Shown piece after piece: positions 8,062 through 16,313 of a DNA stretch of 64,000 nucleotides. The notes beneath the pieces are model-generated. The model was not told where the DNA came from and searched no databases. It saw nothing but the letters and a program-made list of their open reading frames with translations. The DNA comes from a beta proteobacterium KB13. Lineage in GTDB: Bacteria; Pseudomonadota; Gammaproteobacteria; Burkholderiales; Methylophilaceae. Positions within the stretch are counted from its first letter, which is position 1, and each line of letters starts with the position of its first letter. The position numbers and the translations under genes are program-made. The stretch covers positions 1,231,400 through 1,295,399 of the forward strand of contig DS995299.1 in the NCBI GenBank assembly GCA_000156155.1, read 5' to 3'.

Positions 8062-8522
8062 AAAATCTTTTTTTTCTATCCCTGATGATGTGTCATCATT
8101 CATTTGCATTAGAGTGCATTGGTCAGGTTTCTCAACGATACGAAATTAATGATCAAATTCATGACCAACAAGACCTTTCAAATATTTTGCTAAATGTTTC
8201 ATTCGATAAAAAATATAAAACGATTAATTTTGATCTTAAAAATAAACTAAGAATTAATAATGAGATGCATTACGCATGTGAACCAAAATCATCAAGAACA
8301 GTGTGTTCAAAGAAGGCTACTTTTTTATCAGAAATGGGAGAACGTGACCCCAATACAGGCACACGGTATGAATCAACAGCCCATACACAATACTTTATGG
8401 AAATTATTTATGATTATGAAAACAGAGACCTGATTTTTGATCACCAAATAAAGTCAACAGTGAGTAAACCAAAAAAAATTCAATCTAGCGAAATTGCATT
8501 AGGGAAATTTAAATGCAAATAG
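8058..8522 (+). CDS. Secreted protein, function unknown
   Basis: 154 residues, GTG start overlapping the upstream stop (GTGA). Signal peptide MKNLFFLSLMMCHHSFA, cut before LECIG. The mature protein is beta-rich with cysteines near both ends (LECIGQ, YACEPKSSRTVCSKK, GKFKCK). The spacing 'CxG at the start, GxxxC at the end' resembles the protein at 5107-5448. No catalytic motif is visible. Confidence 0.65.
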   Translation: MKNLFFLSLMMCHHSFALECIGQVSQRYEINDQIHDQQDLSNILLNVSFDKKYKTINFDLKNKLRINNEMHYACEPKSSRTVCSKKATFLSEMGERDPNTGTRYESTAHTQYFMEIIYDYENRDLIFDHQIKSTVSKPKKIQSSEIALGKFKCK

Positions 8523-8602
8523 ATTTTTTTTGGATAGAGGTACTAATATTTATCATCCTGATTCTATTGCTGATTATTATTATTTATTTAGCCAACCGTT
8601 AA
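8513..8602 (+). CDS. Candidate 29-residue single-span membrane microprotein
   Basis: ATG 8513, overlapping the end of the secreted-protein gene by 10 bp, and stop TAA at 8600-8602. The peptide begins MQIDFFWIEV, continues as an almost unbroken run of Leu and Ile, and ends YLANR: one transmembrane helix with a positively charged end. The overlap suggests translational coupling. It fills the gap up to the convergent gene exactly. Too short for composition tests, so it could be a chance frame in AT-rich DNA. Confidence 0.35.
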   Translation: MQIDFFWIEVLIFIILILLLIIIIYLANR

Positions 8603-9286
8603 CTAATAAGCAATTTCCTGAAAAGCATAATCATAAATCTTTCCCGAGTGCTTCAAATTTAATTCATCAATCACTTTTTTTAACATTGCTGCAGACTGAG
8701 ATGGAGTAAATATTTCATGCTTAACAAATCCTGAATAGGGTTTAGATAATTTACTATCCACAGTGCCAGGATGCATACCGCAAACTATAATTTTTTTGTA
8801 TTTTCTTTTTAACTCAATTGATAAATTTTTAATCATCATATTTAGTGCAGCTTTACTCATTCTGTAGGCATACCAACCACCCAATTCATTTGCAGAAATA
8901 CTACCTACTCGAGCTGACAAAAAAACTATCTTTGTATGATCCGTGAGATTATTACTCAGCTGGCTAAGTAATACGAGGGGTGCAATACAATTAATATGGT
9001 ACGAAAATTGCAAAGCATTTTTATCGATATCCTTTAAGCTTTTTTCAGGTTTAAAGTGCTCGTTATGCAAATGTCCTGTAGCAAAAATAATTAGATCAAA
9101 CTTAATCTCTGTACTTAATTTAATCTCATTATGCTGCTCATAGTCATAGATAATTTGGTTAATGTGTGGGTCTAAATTTTGTTTTTTTCTAGACGCAATA
9201 GTAATGTTGATTTCATTATTATCATATTCGCTGATCAAGGCAGACCCTATCGCTCCAGACCCTCCTATTATTAGTATTTGTTTCAT
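8603..9286 (-). CDS. Short-chain dehydrogenase/reductase
   Basis: 227 residues. The N-terminus has the nucleotide-binding GGSGAIGS motif; the catalytic region has Ser at FLSARVGS and a YxxxK-type site (WYAYRMSKAAL). The overall look is that of the C-factor/CsgA-like SDRs often found near photolyase or carotenoid genes in aquatic bacteria. Substrate unknown. It stands alone, divergent from the membrane protein at 9324. Confidence 0.85.
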   Translation of the reverse strand: MKQILIIGGSGAIGSALISEYDNNEINITIASRKKQNLDPHINQIIYDYEQHNEIKLSTEIKFDLIIFATGHLHNEHFKPEKSLKDIDKNALQFSYHINCIAPLVLLSQLSNNLTDHTKIVFLSARVGSISANELGGWYAYRMSKAALNMMIKNLSIELKRKYKKIIVCGMHPGTVDSKLSKPYSGFVKHEIFTPSQSAAMLKKVIDELNLKHSGKIYDYAFQEIAY

Positions 9287-9323
9287 TTATTGAATCTTTC
9301 TTATATTTATTTATCTATAGCAC

Positions 9324-9662
9324 ATGATATTTTTTATTAAAACAACTATCGCTGTAGCAATCATTTTAATTGCATCCGAGCTCAGTAAGAAAAGTACTAC
9401 CCTTGCTGCTATGCTTTTAGCTATGCCAATCGTCCTATTTGTGTCTTTTGCACTGATTTATCAACAAAATAAAGACAATTTACACATTGCAAAATTAACG
9501 CACGAGACCGTACTTTATATCCTACCAGTATTGCCCTTTCTGTATCTTTTATCAGTATTGCTGAAGTTAGGTATGAATTTTTATCTGTCCTTATTTTTAG
9601 TGACGATTGGTATATGTTTAGTCACATACACCCTCAACTATTTTTTAACGAACATGAGCTAA
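9324..9662 (+). CDS. Small membrane protein, DUF3147-like
   Basis: 112 residues with about four membrane helices covering nearly the whole length (MIFFIKTTIAVAIILIASEL, LAAMLLAMPIVLFVSFALIY, ETVLYILPVLPFLYLLSVLL, FYLSLFLVTIGICLVTYTL). Length and the helix-1/helix-2 pattern match what I recall of DUF3147 proteins. Function unknown. Its 3' end overlaps that of blh by 18 bp, tail to tail. Confidence 0.65.
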   Translation: MIFFIKTTIAVAIILIASELSKKSTTLAAMLLAMPIVLFVSFALIYQQNKDNLHIAKLTHETVLYILPVLPFLYLLSVLLKLGMNFYLSLFLVTIGICLVTYTLNYFLTNMS

Positions 9663-10502
9663 CTTAATAATGTTATCCAACTGCATGTGGGCAACAGTTA
9701 ATGCAAATAATGATGGAAATAATAATTCGATAAATGAAACCTTAATCAATTCATTACATATCAGCCATACAATCAAAACAGGAATTGTAAAAATTACCAT
9801 CCAAATCGTATCTTTTTTTAGCTGAAATTGATGATTCATTAATGCTCTCATTCCATGATAAAAACAAAAATAATAACCAAACCAAAATAGTGGATCTAAA
9901 AAGTAACCAGAGATCAGCATCACAAATAATACTGACGTCTCACTCCACAGTATCTTTTTAAAAGCCATTCTCAACCATCCTATAAGACAAACAATAAATG
10001 ATATTTGTATACATATAATTAATATTTTATTCATTTGGTAATCCGCTAAATTAAAAAAAATTAAATTGACGGTTTCTGCATGGAAAAATATTGGGATCAT
10101 TGTGACTAGGAAACCCCATGTTATTTTCTGTAATTTATTTAATGAATAATTTTTAAGATCACTATCACCGAAGTGATATATGGACATCAAAAATAAGATG
10201 AATAATCCTATAGTTGGAAAAGCTATCCATATTAAAATTGAAACTAAAACAATGAGTAAATAAATGAAGTAAATTTTAAAACGTGAATTATTTTTAATAC
10301 TTAGTTCCCAAATTATTTTTCCATCGAGCGCACCATGACCCAAGCCAATCGTTGTTATAGCAATAAAAATTATCAGAATTACGGGGTGGATTCCTAAAGA
10401 ATAAACTGCATCAAGACTTTGATAAGGATAAAAGCTAATCAAAAGTATTCCTAAGATTGAAAAAAGTAGGTGATGAATATTTATTTTATTTAATAAGTGC
10501 AT
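9645..10502 (-). CDS. blh: Beta-carotene 15,15'-dioxygenase, Brp/Blh family
   Basis: Integral membrane enzyme that splits beta-carotene into two retinals, the chromophore of the rhodopsin encoded 4.4 kb upstream in the same direction. 285 residues, strongly hydrophobic, with the family's histidine-bearing motifs: GLGHGALDGK (about residue 54), YHFGDSD, CFYHGMRAL and VAHMQLD, which are expected to bind the iron. Last gene of the crtE-I-B-Y-blh run; its start overlaps the crtY end by 17 bp. Confidence 0.95.
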   Translation of the reverse strand: MHLLNKINIHHLLFSILGILLISFYPYQSLDAVYSLGIHPVILIIFIAITTIGLGHGALDGKIIWELSIKNNSRFKIYFIYLLIVLVSILIWIAFPTIGLFILFLMSIYHFGDSDLKNYSLNKLQKITWGFLVTMIPIFFHAETVNLIFFNLADYQMNKILIICIQISFIVCLIGWLRMAFKKILWSETSVLFVMLISGYFLDPLFWFGYYFCFYHGMRALMNHQFQLKKDTIWMVIFTIPVLIVWLICNELIKVSFIELLFPSLFALTVAHMQLDNIIKLAHVR

Positions 10503-11577
10503 TAATCATTATTTTTTTGGGGGTGTTAATTAATATTTTGACAATGTCATATAATTTTGGAATATCTGCTAAAAACCTTATCACTGAAGCAATATCATTT
10601 GAATTAAACAACTTTATAAATATAGAGTTAGCAAGGCCTGGATAATAATAACAAGCTTTCAGAAATATTTTATCTAAAAAATTAATAAGTTTTTTTTCTT
10701 TAAAAACTAGGTCTTTAAGATTTATATTTTTGTTAATTTTTGACCACTGTGCTGCTCTTAAAAGCATATACCCAGAAGATGGTCGTGCAAAGCCGCCATC
10801 AATACCTATATTAATGATACGAGCAGTTCTATGAAATTTATGATTCACCGACATTGGTATTATGCCTTTTTCTCTTTTAATAATTTTTGCAATATTAAAT
10901 ACTGCTAATGATTTCTTATGAATCTTATCAAGGTTCTCAAAATGTACTTTTTTTCCAAATGCAGTAGTTTCAATTAGTATTGATTTCTGATCAAAAGGTA
11001 AATTATAGTTAAACAAAACTTCATTATTTGATTGTAAAAAATGCATTAATTGGCATGTGTCGTGTTTGTGGTTTTCTTTTATTTGAATTTCAGTACCAAC
11101 AAAATATTGATATAACATTTTTTTATTATTGACTGATTGTTGGCCTATAGAAGTACTAGAGATTAAATACTGACTTTGAAAATTATGTTTTTTAGTCTTA
11201 ACGTTGACTTCGTTATACATTTCTTTAATTGAGATGACCTGATCATAAATAATTTCAACCCTATCTTTTAAACTACTAAAAATAGTTTCAATTACATGCT
11301 TATAGTCATAAGTGTTATAGCTGTAGGGTAAAAGATTTTTTTTAATCGAAATAGTTTTATCACTTATTGATATTTTTTTATATGCTTTATACGCATGAAT
11401 GCCATACTCTTTTTTTAGATCAAGTAGTCCTGGCCCCTGCCAACTGCTAATATATCTGCTTTCAATTTTTTTATTTTTTTCAATTATTAATACTTTTAAA
11501 TCAGAATGCGTGTCTAAATACTGTTTTAAAAATAACAAGCTTGATAAACCACGTCCAATAACGATTAAGTCATACAT
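10486..11577 (-). CDS. crtY: Lycopene beta-cyclase
   Basis: Flavoprotein that closes both ends of lycopene to give beta-carotene. 363 residues. The N-terminal dinucleotide fold is MYDLIVIGRGLSSLLF; a C-terminal GIDGGFARPSSGYMLLRAAQ is the lycopene cyclase signature for the FAD/substrate region. Located between crtB and blh with 1 bp or negative spacing, so it is part of one transcript. Coding sequence is strikingly AT-rich (one 60-base line, 10681-10740, has 8 G or C). Confidence 0.93.
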   Translation of the reverse strand: MYDLIVIGRGLSSLLFLKQYLDTHSDLKVLIIEKNKKIESRYISSWQGPGLLDLKKEYGIHAYKAYKKISISDKTISIKKNLLPYSYNTYDYKHVIETIFSSLKDRVEIIYDQVISIKEMYNEVNVKTKKHNFQSQYLISSTSIGQQSVNNKKMLYQYFVGTEIQIKENHKHDTCQLMHFLQSNNEVLFNYNLPFDQKSILIETTAFGKKVHFENLDKIHKKSLAVFNIAKIIKREKGIIPMSVNHKFHRTARIINIGIDGGFARPSSGYMLLRAAQWSKINKNINLKDLVFKEKKLINFLDKIFLKACYYYPGLANSIFIKLFNSNDIASVIRFLADIPKLYDIVKILINTPKKIMINALIK

Positions 11578-11578
11578 T

Positions 11579-12463
11579 TTAATTGTTGGTGCTCGGTGAA
11601 TTCTTAATTGGAAGATGAAGCATATTATTATGGATAGGCTGGTAACTTTTATTTTTTTTACTCTTAAGTAAGAATTTTAGTGTATGAAATAACTTTTCAG
11701 CACCATTCAAATATACCCTCCCATTCGTAAAGGGTTGTTCCTTTTTGATGATTTTTTTACCGATACCTTGATATAGATTTGATGCTAATCCGAATGCCAT
11801 TGAAACTTCTTTTGGCAAAAATTTTATAGCATAATTAGCACTATTAAAATATTTGTCAGCAATGTCCAAGATTCTTAATTTCTCTTGCTCTACCTTTGAA
11901 ATAAGATCAGGTTTTGTTAAAACATCACTGGCTGATACCGCTCCAATTAAATTTTCAGGAATATATACCCTTCCTCTGAGTGCATCCTCTTGAATATCAC
12001 GAACGATGTTTACAAGCTGCATTGCTATTCCTAAGTCAATTGCAAAAAATTTAAGATTTTCATCTTTTATATTAACTGCATCACATACCATCAGGCCAAC
12101 TACACCGGCGACGCGGTAACAATACCTTAATAGCTCATTGATTGATTTAGGTTGTCTAAAATTTATATCTCTCTCTTGTCCTAAGATAAATTCTTCAAAG
12201 TATTTAATTTGTGGAAATTGATCATCATTTAATCTTTTTAAAGACTCAAACTTTTTCTGTAAACTTTCTTTAGTAAGATCTTTTTTTATTAAGCCTATCT
12301 CTTTTATCGCTGCTTCTTCACTTTGCTCATCCACAATATCATCTAATTTTCTACACATCTCATAGATTGAATATATGGGATCAATATAATCTTTACCAAG
12401 AAATTTTGAAGCCCAGTAAAATGATTTGCCATTCTGTTTAATTATTTGTCTGCTATCGCTCAT
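11579..12463 (-). CDS. crtB: Phytoene synthase
   Basis: Joins two GGPP into phytoene. 294 residues. The two aspartate-rich magnesium/diphosphate sites are present: RKLDDIVDE near residue 38 and QLVNIVRDIQEDALRGRVYIP in the second half, along with YRVAGVVGLMVCD. It overlaps the crtI end by 11 bp and its stop lies just before crtY. Confidence 0.95.
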   Translation of the reverse strand: MSDSRQIIKQNGKSFYWASKFLGKDYIDPIYSIYEMCRKLDDIVDEQSEEAAIKEIGLIKKDLTKESLQKKFESLKRLNDDQFPQIKYFEEFILGQERDINFRQPKSINELLRYCYRVAGVVGLMVCDAVNIKDENLKFFAIDLGIAMQLVNIVRDIQEDALRGRVYIPENLIGAVSASDVLTKPDLISKVEQEKLRILDIADKYFNSANYAIKFLPKEVSMAFGLASNLYQGIGKKIIKKEQPFTNGRVYLNGAEKLFHTLKFLLKSKKNKSYQPIHNNMLHLPIKNSPSTNN

Positions 12464-13919
12464 TTAATATTCTTTCTATAACTTTTGCCGAATTTAATAC
12501 ACCAGGAACACCTGCACCTGGATGAGTACCGGCCCCAACATAGAATAAATTTTTATAATAATCATCTTTATTGTGTGTTCTAAACCATGCTGATTGTGTG
12601 AGTATTGGAGCAATTGAAAAGCCTGAACCATGTGGTGTCATATAAGACTCTTTAAAGTCATTTGGCGTCATTACGAATAGATCATCAATATGTTTTTCTA
12701 AGTCAGGCATAATTGTTTTAGCTAATGCTTTGACCACCTTGCTTGCATATTCATTTTTTATTTCATCCCATGATATATCTGCTTGTAAATTTGGAACTGG
12801 GACTAAAGCATAGAAACTATCATGATTTTTTGGCGCAAAGCTTTGATCTGTAGCTGTTGGTCTATGCAGATAAATTGAGAAGTCTTCTGCCAAAACTTTC
12901 TTATTAAAAATATCATCTAGTAATTCTTTATATCGTGGTCCCATCCATATAGTATGATGTGCAATCTCTGGATAAGTTGTTTTTGTTCCAAAGAATAATA
13001 CAAATAAGCCCATGGAATGTTTTGCATATTTTTTCAAGAATCTATTTTGGATTGATTTTTTTTCTTCTCCTAAAAAGATAGAATTTACAGTGATTGGATC
13101 AGAGTTAGAAACCACTAAATCAGTATTAATAGACGCTTGGTTCTTAATGTGAACTCTGGATATATTTTTTCCATTTACTTCTAATTTCTCTACTTCATGA
13201 TTTGTTTTTATGGTGACGCCCTGTCTAATCATTAAATTCTTTAATTCTTCCACAACTTTTGCCATCCCTCCCATGGCAAAATAAATACCCCATTTTTGTT
13301 CCAACGCATGGATCAATGCATATATCGATGATGTTTGAAATGGGTTACCACCGACCAGTAATGGTTGAATTGAAAATACATTTCGCAAATTTTGATCATC
13401 TAGGTATGTCGAGACAAACTTATAGACTGACTGGTATCCCTTTAATCTCAGAATATCTGGCGCATGTTTAATCATTGTCGATAATTTGTGAAATGGTTTA
13501 TCCGCAAGCTCTTGGTAGCCTATTTTAAATATTTCTTGTGCTTTTTTTAGCATGCGGCTATATCCATCCACATCTTTTGGGTTGATCCGTTGTATTTGTT
13601 CCAGCATTTGTTCTCGATCAGGTACATAATCAAATTCAAATCCGTTTACAAAATAGAATCGATACCAAGGATCTAATGGCTTAAATTCAAGATGATCCTC
13701 AAGATTTTCATTGAACAATTCAAACAGTTCGTAAAATAGGTTTGGTGCTGTGATAACCGTTGGTCCTGCATCATGGATATACTTTTCTCTTTTGAATTGC
13801 TGTGCTCTTCCTCCAACTTCATTTAGTTTTTCCAATAAAGTCACTTCATGGCCCATCGCTCGCAATCTTAATGCGGCTGCTATTCCTCCAAAACCTGAGC
13901 CAATAACGGTTGTTTTCAT
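12453..13919 (-). CDS. crtI: Phytoene desaturase (phytoene to lycopene)
   Basis: FAD enzyme of the CrtI family that desaturates phytoene to lycopene. 488 residues. N-terminal FAD motif IGSGFGGIAAALRLRAMGHEVTLLEK and the C-terminal CrtI signature VGAGTHPGAGVPGVLNSAKV are both intact. The ATG overlaps the crtE stop (ATGA). With crtE, crtB, crtY and blh it completes a route from prenyl diphosphates to retinal; no hydroxylase or ketolase is in the cluster. Confidence 0.96.
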   Translation of the reverse strand: MKTTVIGSGFGGIAAALRLRAMGHEVTLLEKLNEVGGRAQQFKREKYIHDAGPTVITAPNLFYELFELFNENLEDHLEFKPLDPWYRFYFVNGFEFDYVPDREQMLEQIQRINPKDVDGYSRMLKKAQEIFKIGYQELADKPFHKLSTMIKHAPDILRLKGYQSVYKFVSTYLDDQNLRNVFSIQPLLVGGNPFQTSSIYALIHALEQKWGIYFAMGGMAKVVEELKNLMIRQGVTIKTNHEVEKLEVNGKNISRVHIKNQASINTDLVVSNSDPITVNSIFLGEEKKSIQNRFLKKYAKHSMGLFVLFFGTKTTYPEIAHHTIWMGPRYKELLDDIFNKKVLAEDFSIYLHRPTATDQSFAPKNHDSFYALVPVPNLQADISWDEIKNEYASKVVKALAKTIMPDLEKHIDDLFVMTPNDFKESYMTPHGSGFSIAPILTQSAWFRTHNKDDYYKNLFYVGAGTHPGAGVPGVLNSAKVIERILNER

Positions 13920-14827
13920 AATGTTTCTTTCAGTTGATTTGCAATACTTATAAATATTGGTTGAAGAATAATGGGGACCTGATGTATATATTTATCAATC
14001 TCGTTTAATTTTTTTATGATTCGATCATGCGCATCTGTTAATGACAATTTAATGGAATGCTTATCATTATTTTTTATGTTGTTTTCTTTCATTAGAATGC
14101 TTATAAAATTTAAATGGTTTAACGATATATCAGTTTTTTTACTTTTAATATTTTTATAATCGTTAATCATTTGGTAGGCGAGACCTATGCTGTTCATTAA
14201 TTTATTGAGCCCGTTTAATTCTGATTCAGGCAGTTCTTTGCATCGAAACATTCCATCTAATGGTGTCATCAATAGAGGTCCAGTTTTTTCATAAGCGATT
14301 TGTTCATAATCTTTCATACTTATTTTTTTTATGTCCACTCCAACATCTGACACTTGTCCAACGATAATTTTTTTCATGCTCAATGATAATGAATTTAATA
14401 AAATAGTTTGATGCCAACCTGTTTCTATTTCCGATAATTTTTGAAAAGCTTGAGCAATAATAAAGTCACCAAGACATATGGCAGCAGGTACGCCATACTT
14501 TTTCCATATAGTCGTCAAACCTCTTCTTTTTTCATCTTGATCACATATATCATCATGAATCAGAGAAGCTGTATGAATTAATTCACATGCAACAGACCAT
14601 TTAATAACAGTATCTTTTGGTAAATTTAACAACTCTCCTGAAGCTAGAGCAAGTTGTGCGCGAATGAATTTACCTTTAGATCGATTTTGAAATTTAAGCC
14701 ATTCATTTAGGATCGTCTTCTTGTCTTGCAGTGCTTTTTGAATTTCTTTTTTTACGAGATGTAAATCAGCTGTCGCCTCCGGTGGCATAAAAAATTCATC
14801 AAAATGACTGCTGATAATTATTTTCAT
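13916..14827 (-). CDS. crtE: Geranylgeranyl diphosphate synthase (polyprenyl synthetase)
   Basis: Makes GGPP, the C20 precursor of phytoene. 303 residues. The first Asp-rich motif is intact (LIHDDICDQDEKRRG). The second is atypical: where most family members have DDxxD, this reads NDYKN (YQMINDYKNIKSKKTD), though position and context fit. The ATG lies 2 bp after the T-run of the rhodopsin terminator, so expression must come from read-through or from a promoter inside the rhodopsin gene's end. Product length is inferred from context. Confidence 0.9.
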   Translation of the reverse strand: MKIIISSHFDEFFMPPEATADLHLVKKEIQKALQDKKTILNEWLKFQNRSKGKFIRAQLALASGELLNLPKDTVIKWSVACELIHTASLIHDDICDQDEKRRGLTTIWKKYGVPAAICLGDFIIAQAFQKLSEIETGWHQTILLNSLSLSMKKIIVGQVSDVGVDIKKISMKDYEQIAYEKTGPLLMTPLDGMFRCKELPESELNGLNKLMNSIGLAYQMINDYKNIKSKKTDISLNHLNFISILMKENNIKNNDKHSIKLSLTDAHDRIIKKLNEIDKYIHQVPIILQPIFISIANQLKETL

Positions 14828-14828
14828 A

Positions 14829-14861
14829 TTAAAAAAAACGCGCCTACAAAGAGGCGCGTTT
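14829..14861 (-). terminator. Intrinsic terminator between rhodopsin and crtE
   Basis: On the minus strand: 9-bp GC-rich stem AAACGCGCC / GGCGCGTTT (plus-strand arms 14836-14844 and 14853-14861), 8-base loop, then eight T before the crtE start. A textbook Rho-independent terminator directly downstream of rhodopsin and directly upstream of the crtE ATG. Confidence 0.9.
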
Positions 14862-14895
14862 ATTATCTCAAGATTTTAAATGTAATATTGATCTA

Positions 14896-15645
14896 TTATG
14901 CACCTGCATCAGACTTACGCTGAGCAATCATATAAATCATTACACCAAACAGTGCTTTTGCAACCACGTCAGCAACTGTATAACCTACTTGAATAGCAGG
15001 ATTAACAGCACCTGGGTCTGCTTGTAAACCAATCATTGGGAAAACGAAAACGATTGGATAGAAGCACCATGACAAAATAGTTAAAGTTCTTGCTTTACTT
15101 ACAAGACCTTGAACTGCTTTTGGCTGTTTGCTGATTGATGCGCCAAGACCACTAACCAGATCCCATACAATGTATACAAATGGAATCATAGCTAGTACCC
15201 ACCACATCCAACGATCACCGTACATAGATGGATCAGTAATTACTTCACCTGGGTAACCTAAGATAACCATAACTGCAGCAGCTAAAGCTAATTTTGTACC
15301 TTTGGAATATGTTTCCTCTTTTGAGAGTCTCATTACTAAGACTAACTCAAGAAGTAACAGAGGCACAGTTAGCAACCAATCCACATAACGATATGCGTCA
15401 TTGAATTGAGCACCTGTTGCTTCAACAGTACCATTAACTAATGTATATGCGTCATTGAAACTTTCAAACATTCTTAGATAATGATAAAAAGCGATTAAAC
15501 AAACTAGCCCTGATAGGGATAGCGCAGTTTTATATGCTGGAGCGACTTGAGAACGCTGAGCAAAAAAGAATACTGTAGCCGCACCAAATGTTGCAATTGC
15601 GAATGACAGTGAGTTATAGACTAAATTATATCCGCCTACTTCCAT
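14896..15645 (-). CDS. Proton-pumping rhodopsin, xanthorhodopsin-like, green-absorbing type
   Basis: Seven-helix retinal protein that exports protons in light. 249 residues. Helix C has RYVDWLLTVPLLLLE: Asp89 (acceptor), Thr93 and Glu100 (donor) form the DTE set of proton pumps. Leu97 at the tuning site (PR position 105) predicts green absorption. His55 can pair with Asp89, and Lys230 (ADVVAK) binds retinal. Helix E/F sequence (PFVYI, QPKAVQGLV, LSWCFYPI) resembles xanthorhodopsin, but Trp149 sits where xanthorhodopsin has the Gly that opens the carotenoid window, so no antenna is expected. GGAGA precedes the ATG; a strong terminator follows. Confidence 0.97.
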   Translation of the reverse strand: MEVGGYNLVYNSLSFAIATFGAATVFFFAQRSQVAPAYKTALSLSGLVCLIAFYHYLRMFESFNDAYTLVNGTVEATGAQFNDAYRYVDWLLTVPLLLLELVLVMRLSKEETYSKGTKLALAAAVMVILGYPGEVITDPSMYGDRWMWWVLAMIPFVYIVWDLVSGLGASISKQPKAVQGLVSKARTLTILSWCFYPIVFVFPMIGLQADPGAVNPAIQVGYTVADVVAKALFGVMIYMIAQRKSDAGA

Positions 15646-15671
15646 AGAGATTCTCCATTTAAATGAATTGG

Positions 15672-15701
15672 CTTTTTGAGACTTTCTTCATCTCACAAAA
15701 A
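15672..15701 (-). promoter_or_regulatory. Imperfect hairpin in the rhodopsin leader region
   Basis: TTTTTGAGA (15673-15681) can pair with TCTCACAAAAA (15691-15701) with a two-base bulge, about 30 bases upstream of the rhodopsin ribosome binding site. It could stabilise the mRNA 5' end. I see no convincing -35/-10 pair elsewhere in 15646-15824. Confidence 0.25.
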
Positions 15702-15820
15702 ACACAAAAACCCATAAACTTAAACGAATACCTCTCCTCATGTATTTACTTAAATTTATAGACCTAATTATCAGAATAACCTGATTGCTACTATGGACTT
15801 TAAGTATTTTTAAAGGTTCA

Positions 15821-15849
15821 AAAAAAAACCCTTGTTTCCAAGGGTTTTT
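15821..15849 (-). terminator. Terminator after the 78-residue membrane protein
   Basis: Stem AAAACCCTTG (15825-15834) with CAAGGGTTTT (15839-15848), loop TTTC, flanked by A and T runs. On the minus strand it follows the gene ending at 15873 and separates it from the rhodopsin promoter region. Confidence 0.85.
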
Positions 15850-15872
15850 AAATGGTGATTTAAACGCTACTT

Positions 15873-16109
15873 CTATTTACGAGCTTTCCAAATAGAATAA
15901 AGCACCCAGATGGCTACAAGACCCACTATACCTTCGCCACCAAGCGAATTAATATGGCCAGTTACAGTTTCAATGATTCTTGGTTCGCCAAAGAATGGGA
16001 TAGCTGCGCCACCCATAAGGATTTGTAGAACGATACCAAGTGCTAATAGACTAATTACAGTCTCTGCAAGGGCTGCTGCCCAATTTCTTACTGTTTTTAA
16101 AATATCCAT
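15873..16109 (-). CDS. Small two-helix membrane protein, function unknown
   Basis: 78 residues with a strong ribosome binding site (AAGGAGAAG). A short amphipathic N-terminus (MDILKTVRNWAAALAE) leads into helix 1 (TVISLLALGIVLQILMGGAAI), a polar loop with FFGEPRIIETVTGHINSLGGEG, and helix 2 (IVGLVAIWVLYSIWKARK). Similar short proteins occur in other streamlined aquatic bacteria as far as I recall, without a known role. It has its own terminator and a ~200 bp upstream region, so it is a single-gene unit just ahead of rhodopsin. Confidence 0.75.
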   Translation of the reverse strand: MDILKTVRNWAAALAETVISLLALGIVLQILMGGAAIPFFGEPRIIETVTGHINSLGGEGIVGLVAIWVLYSIWKARK

Positions 16110-16313
16110 CTATTACTTCTCCTTATGTAGTAATAACTATAGAATTTACGTTTAAACTCTCTTCGCTTTAAACATAATAAAACCTTACTCCTTTTAGGGA
16201 AAAATACAACATTTGGTGAAAATTTATAAGTTGACAACTATATATGGATTATTTATATTGATAAATCAGCTCAGTAATCTGCTTACCCAAATATTAATTA
16301 TTATTTGATTATT

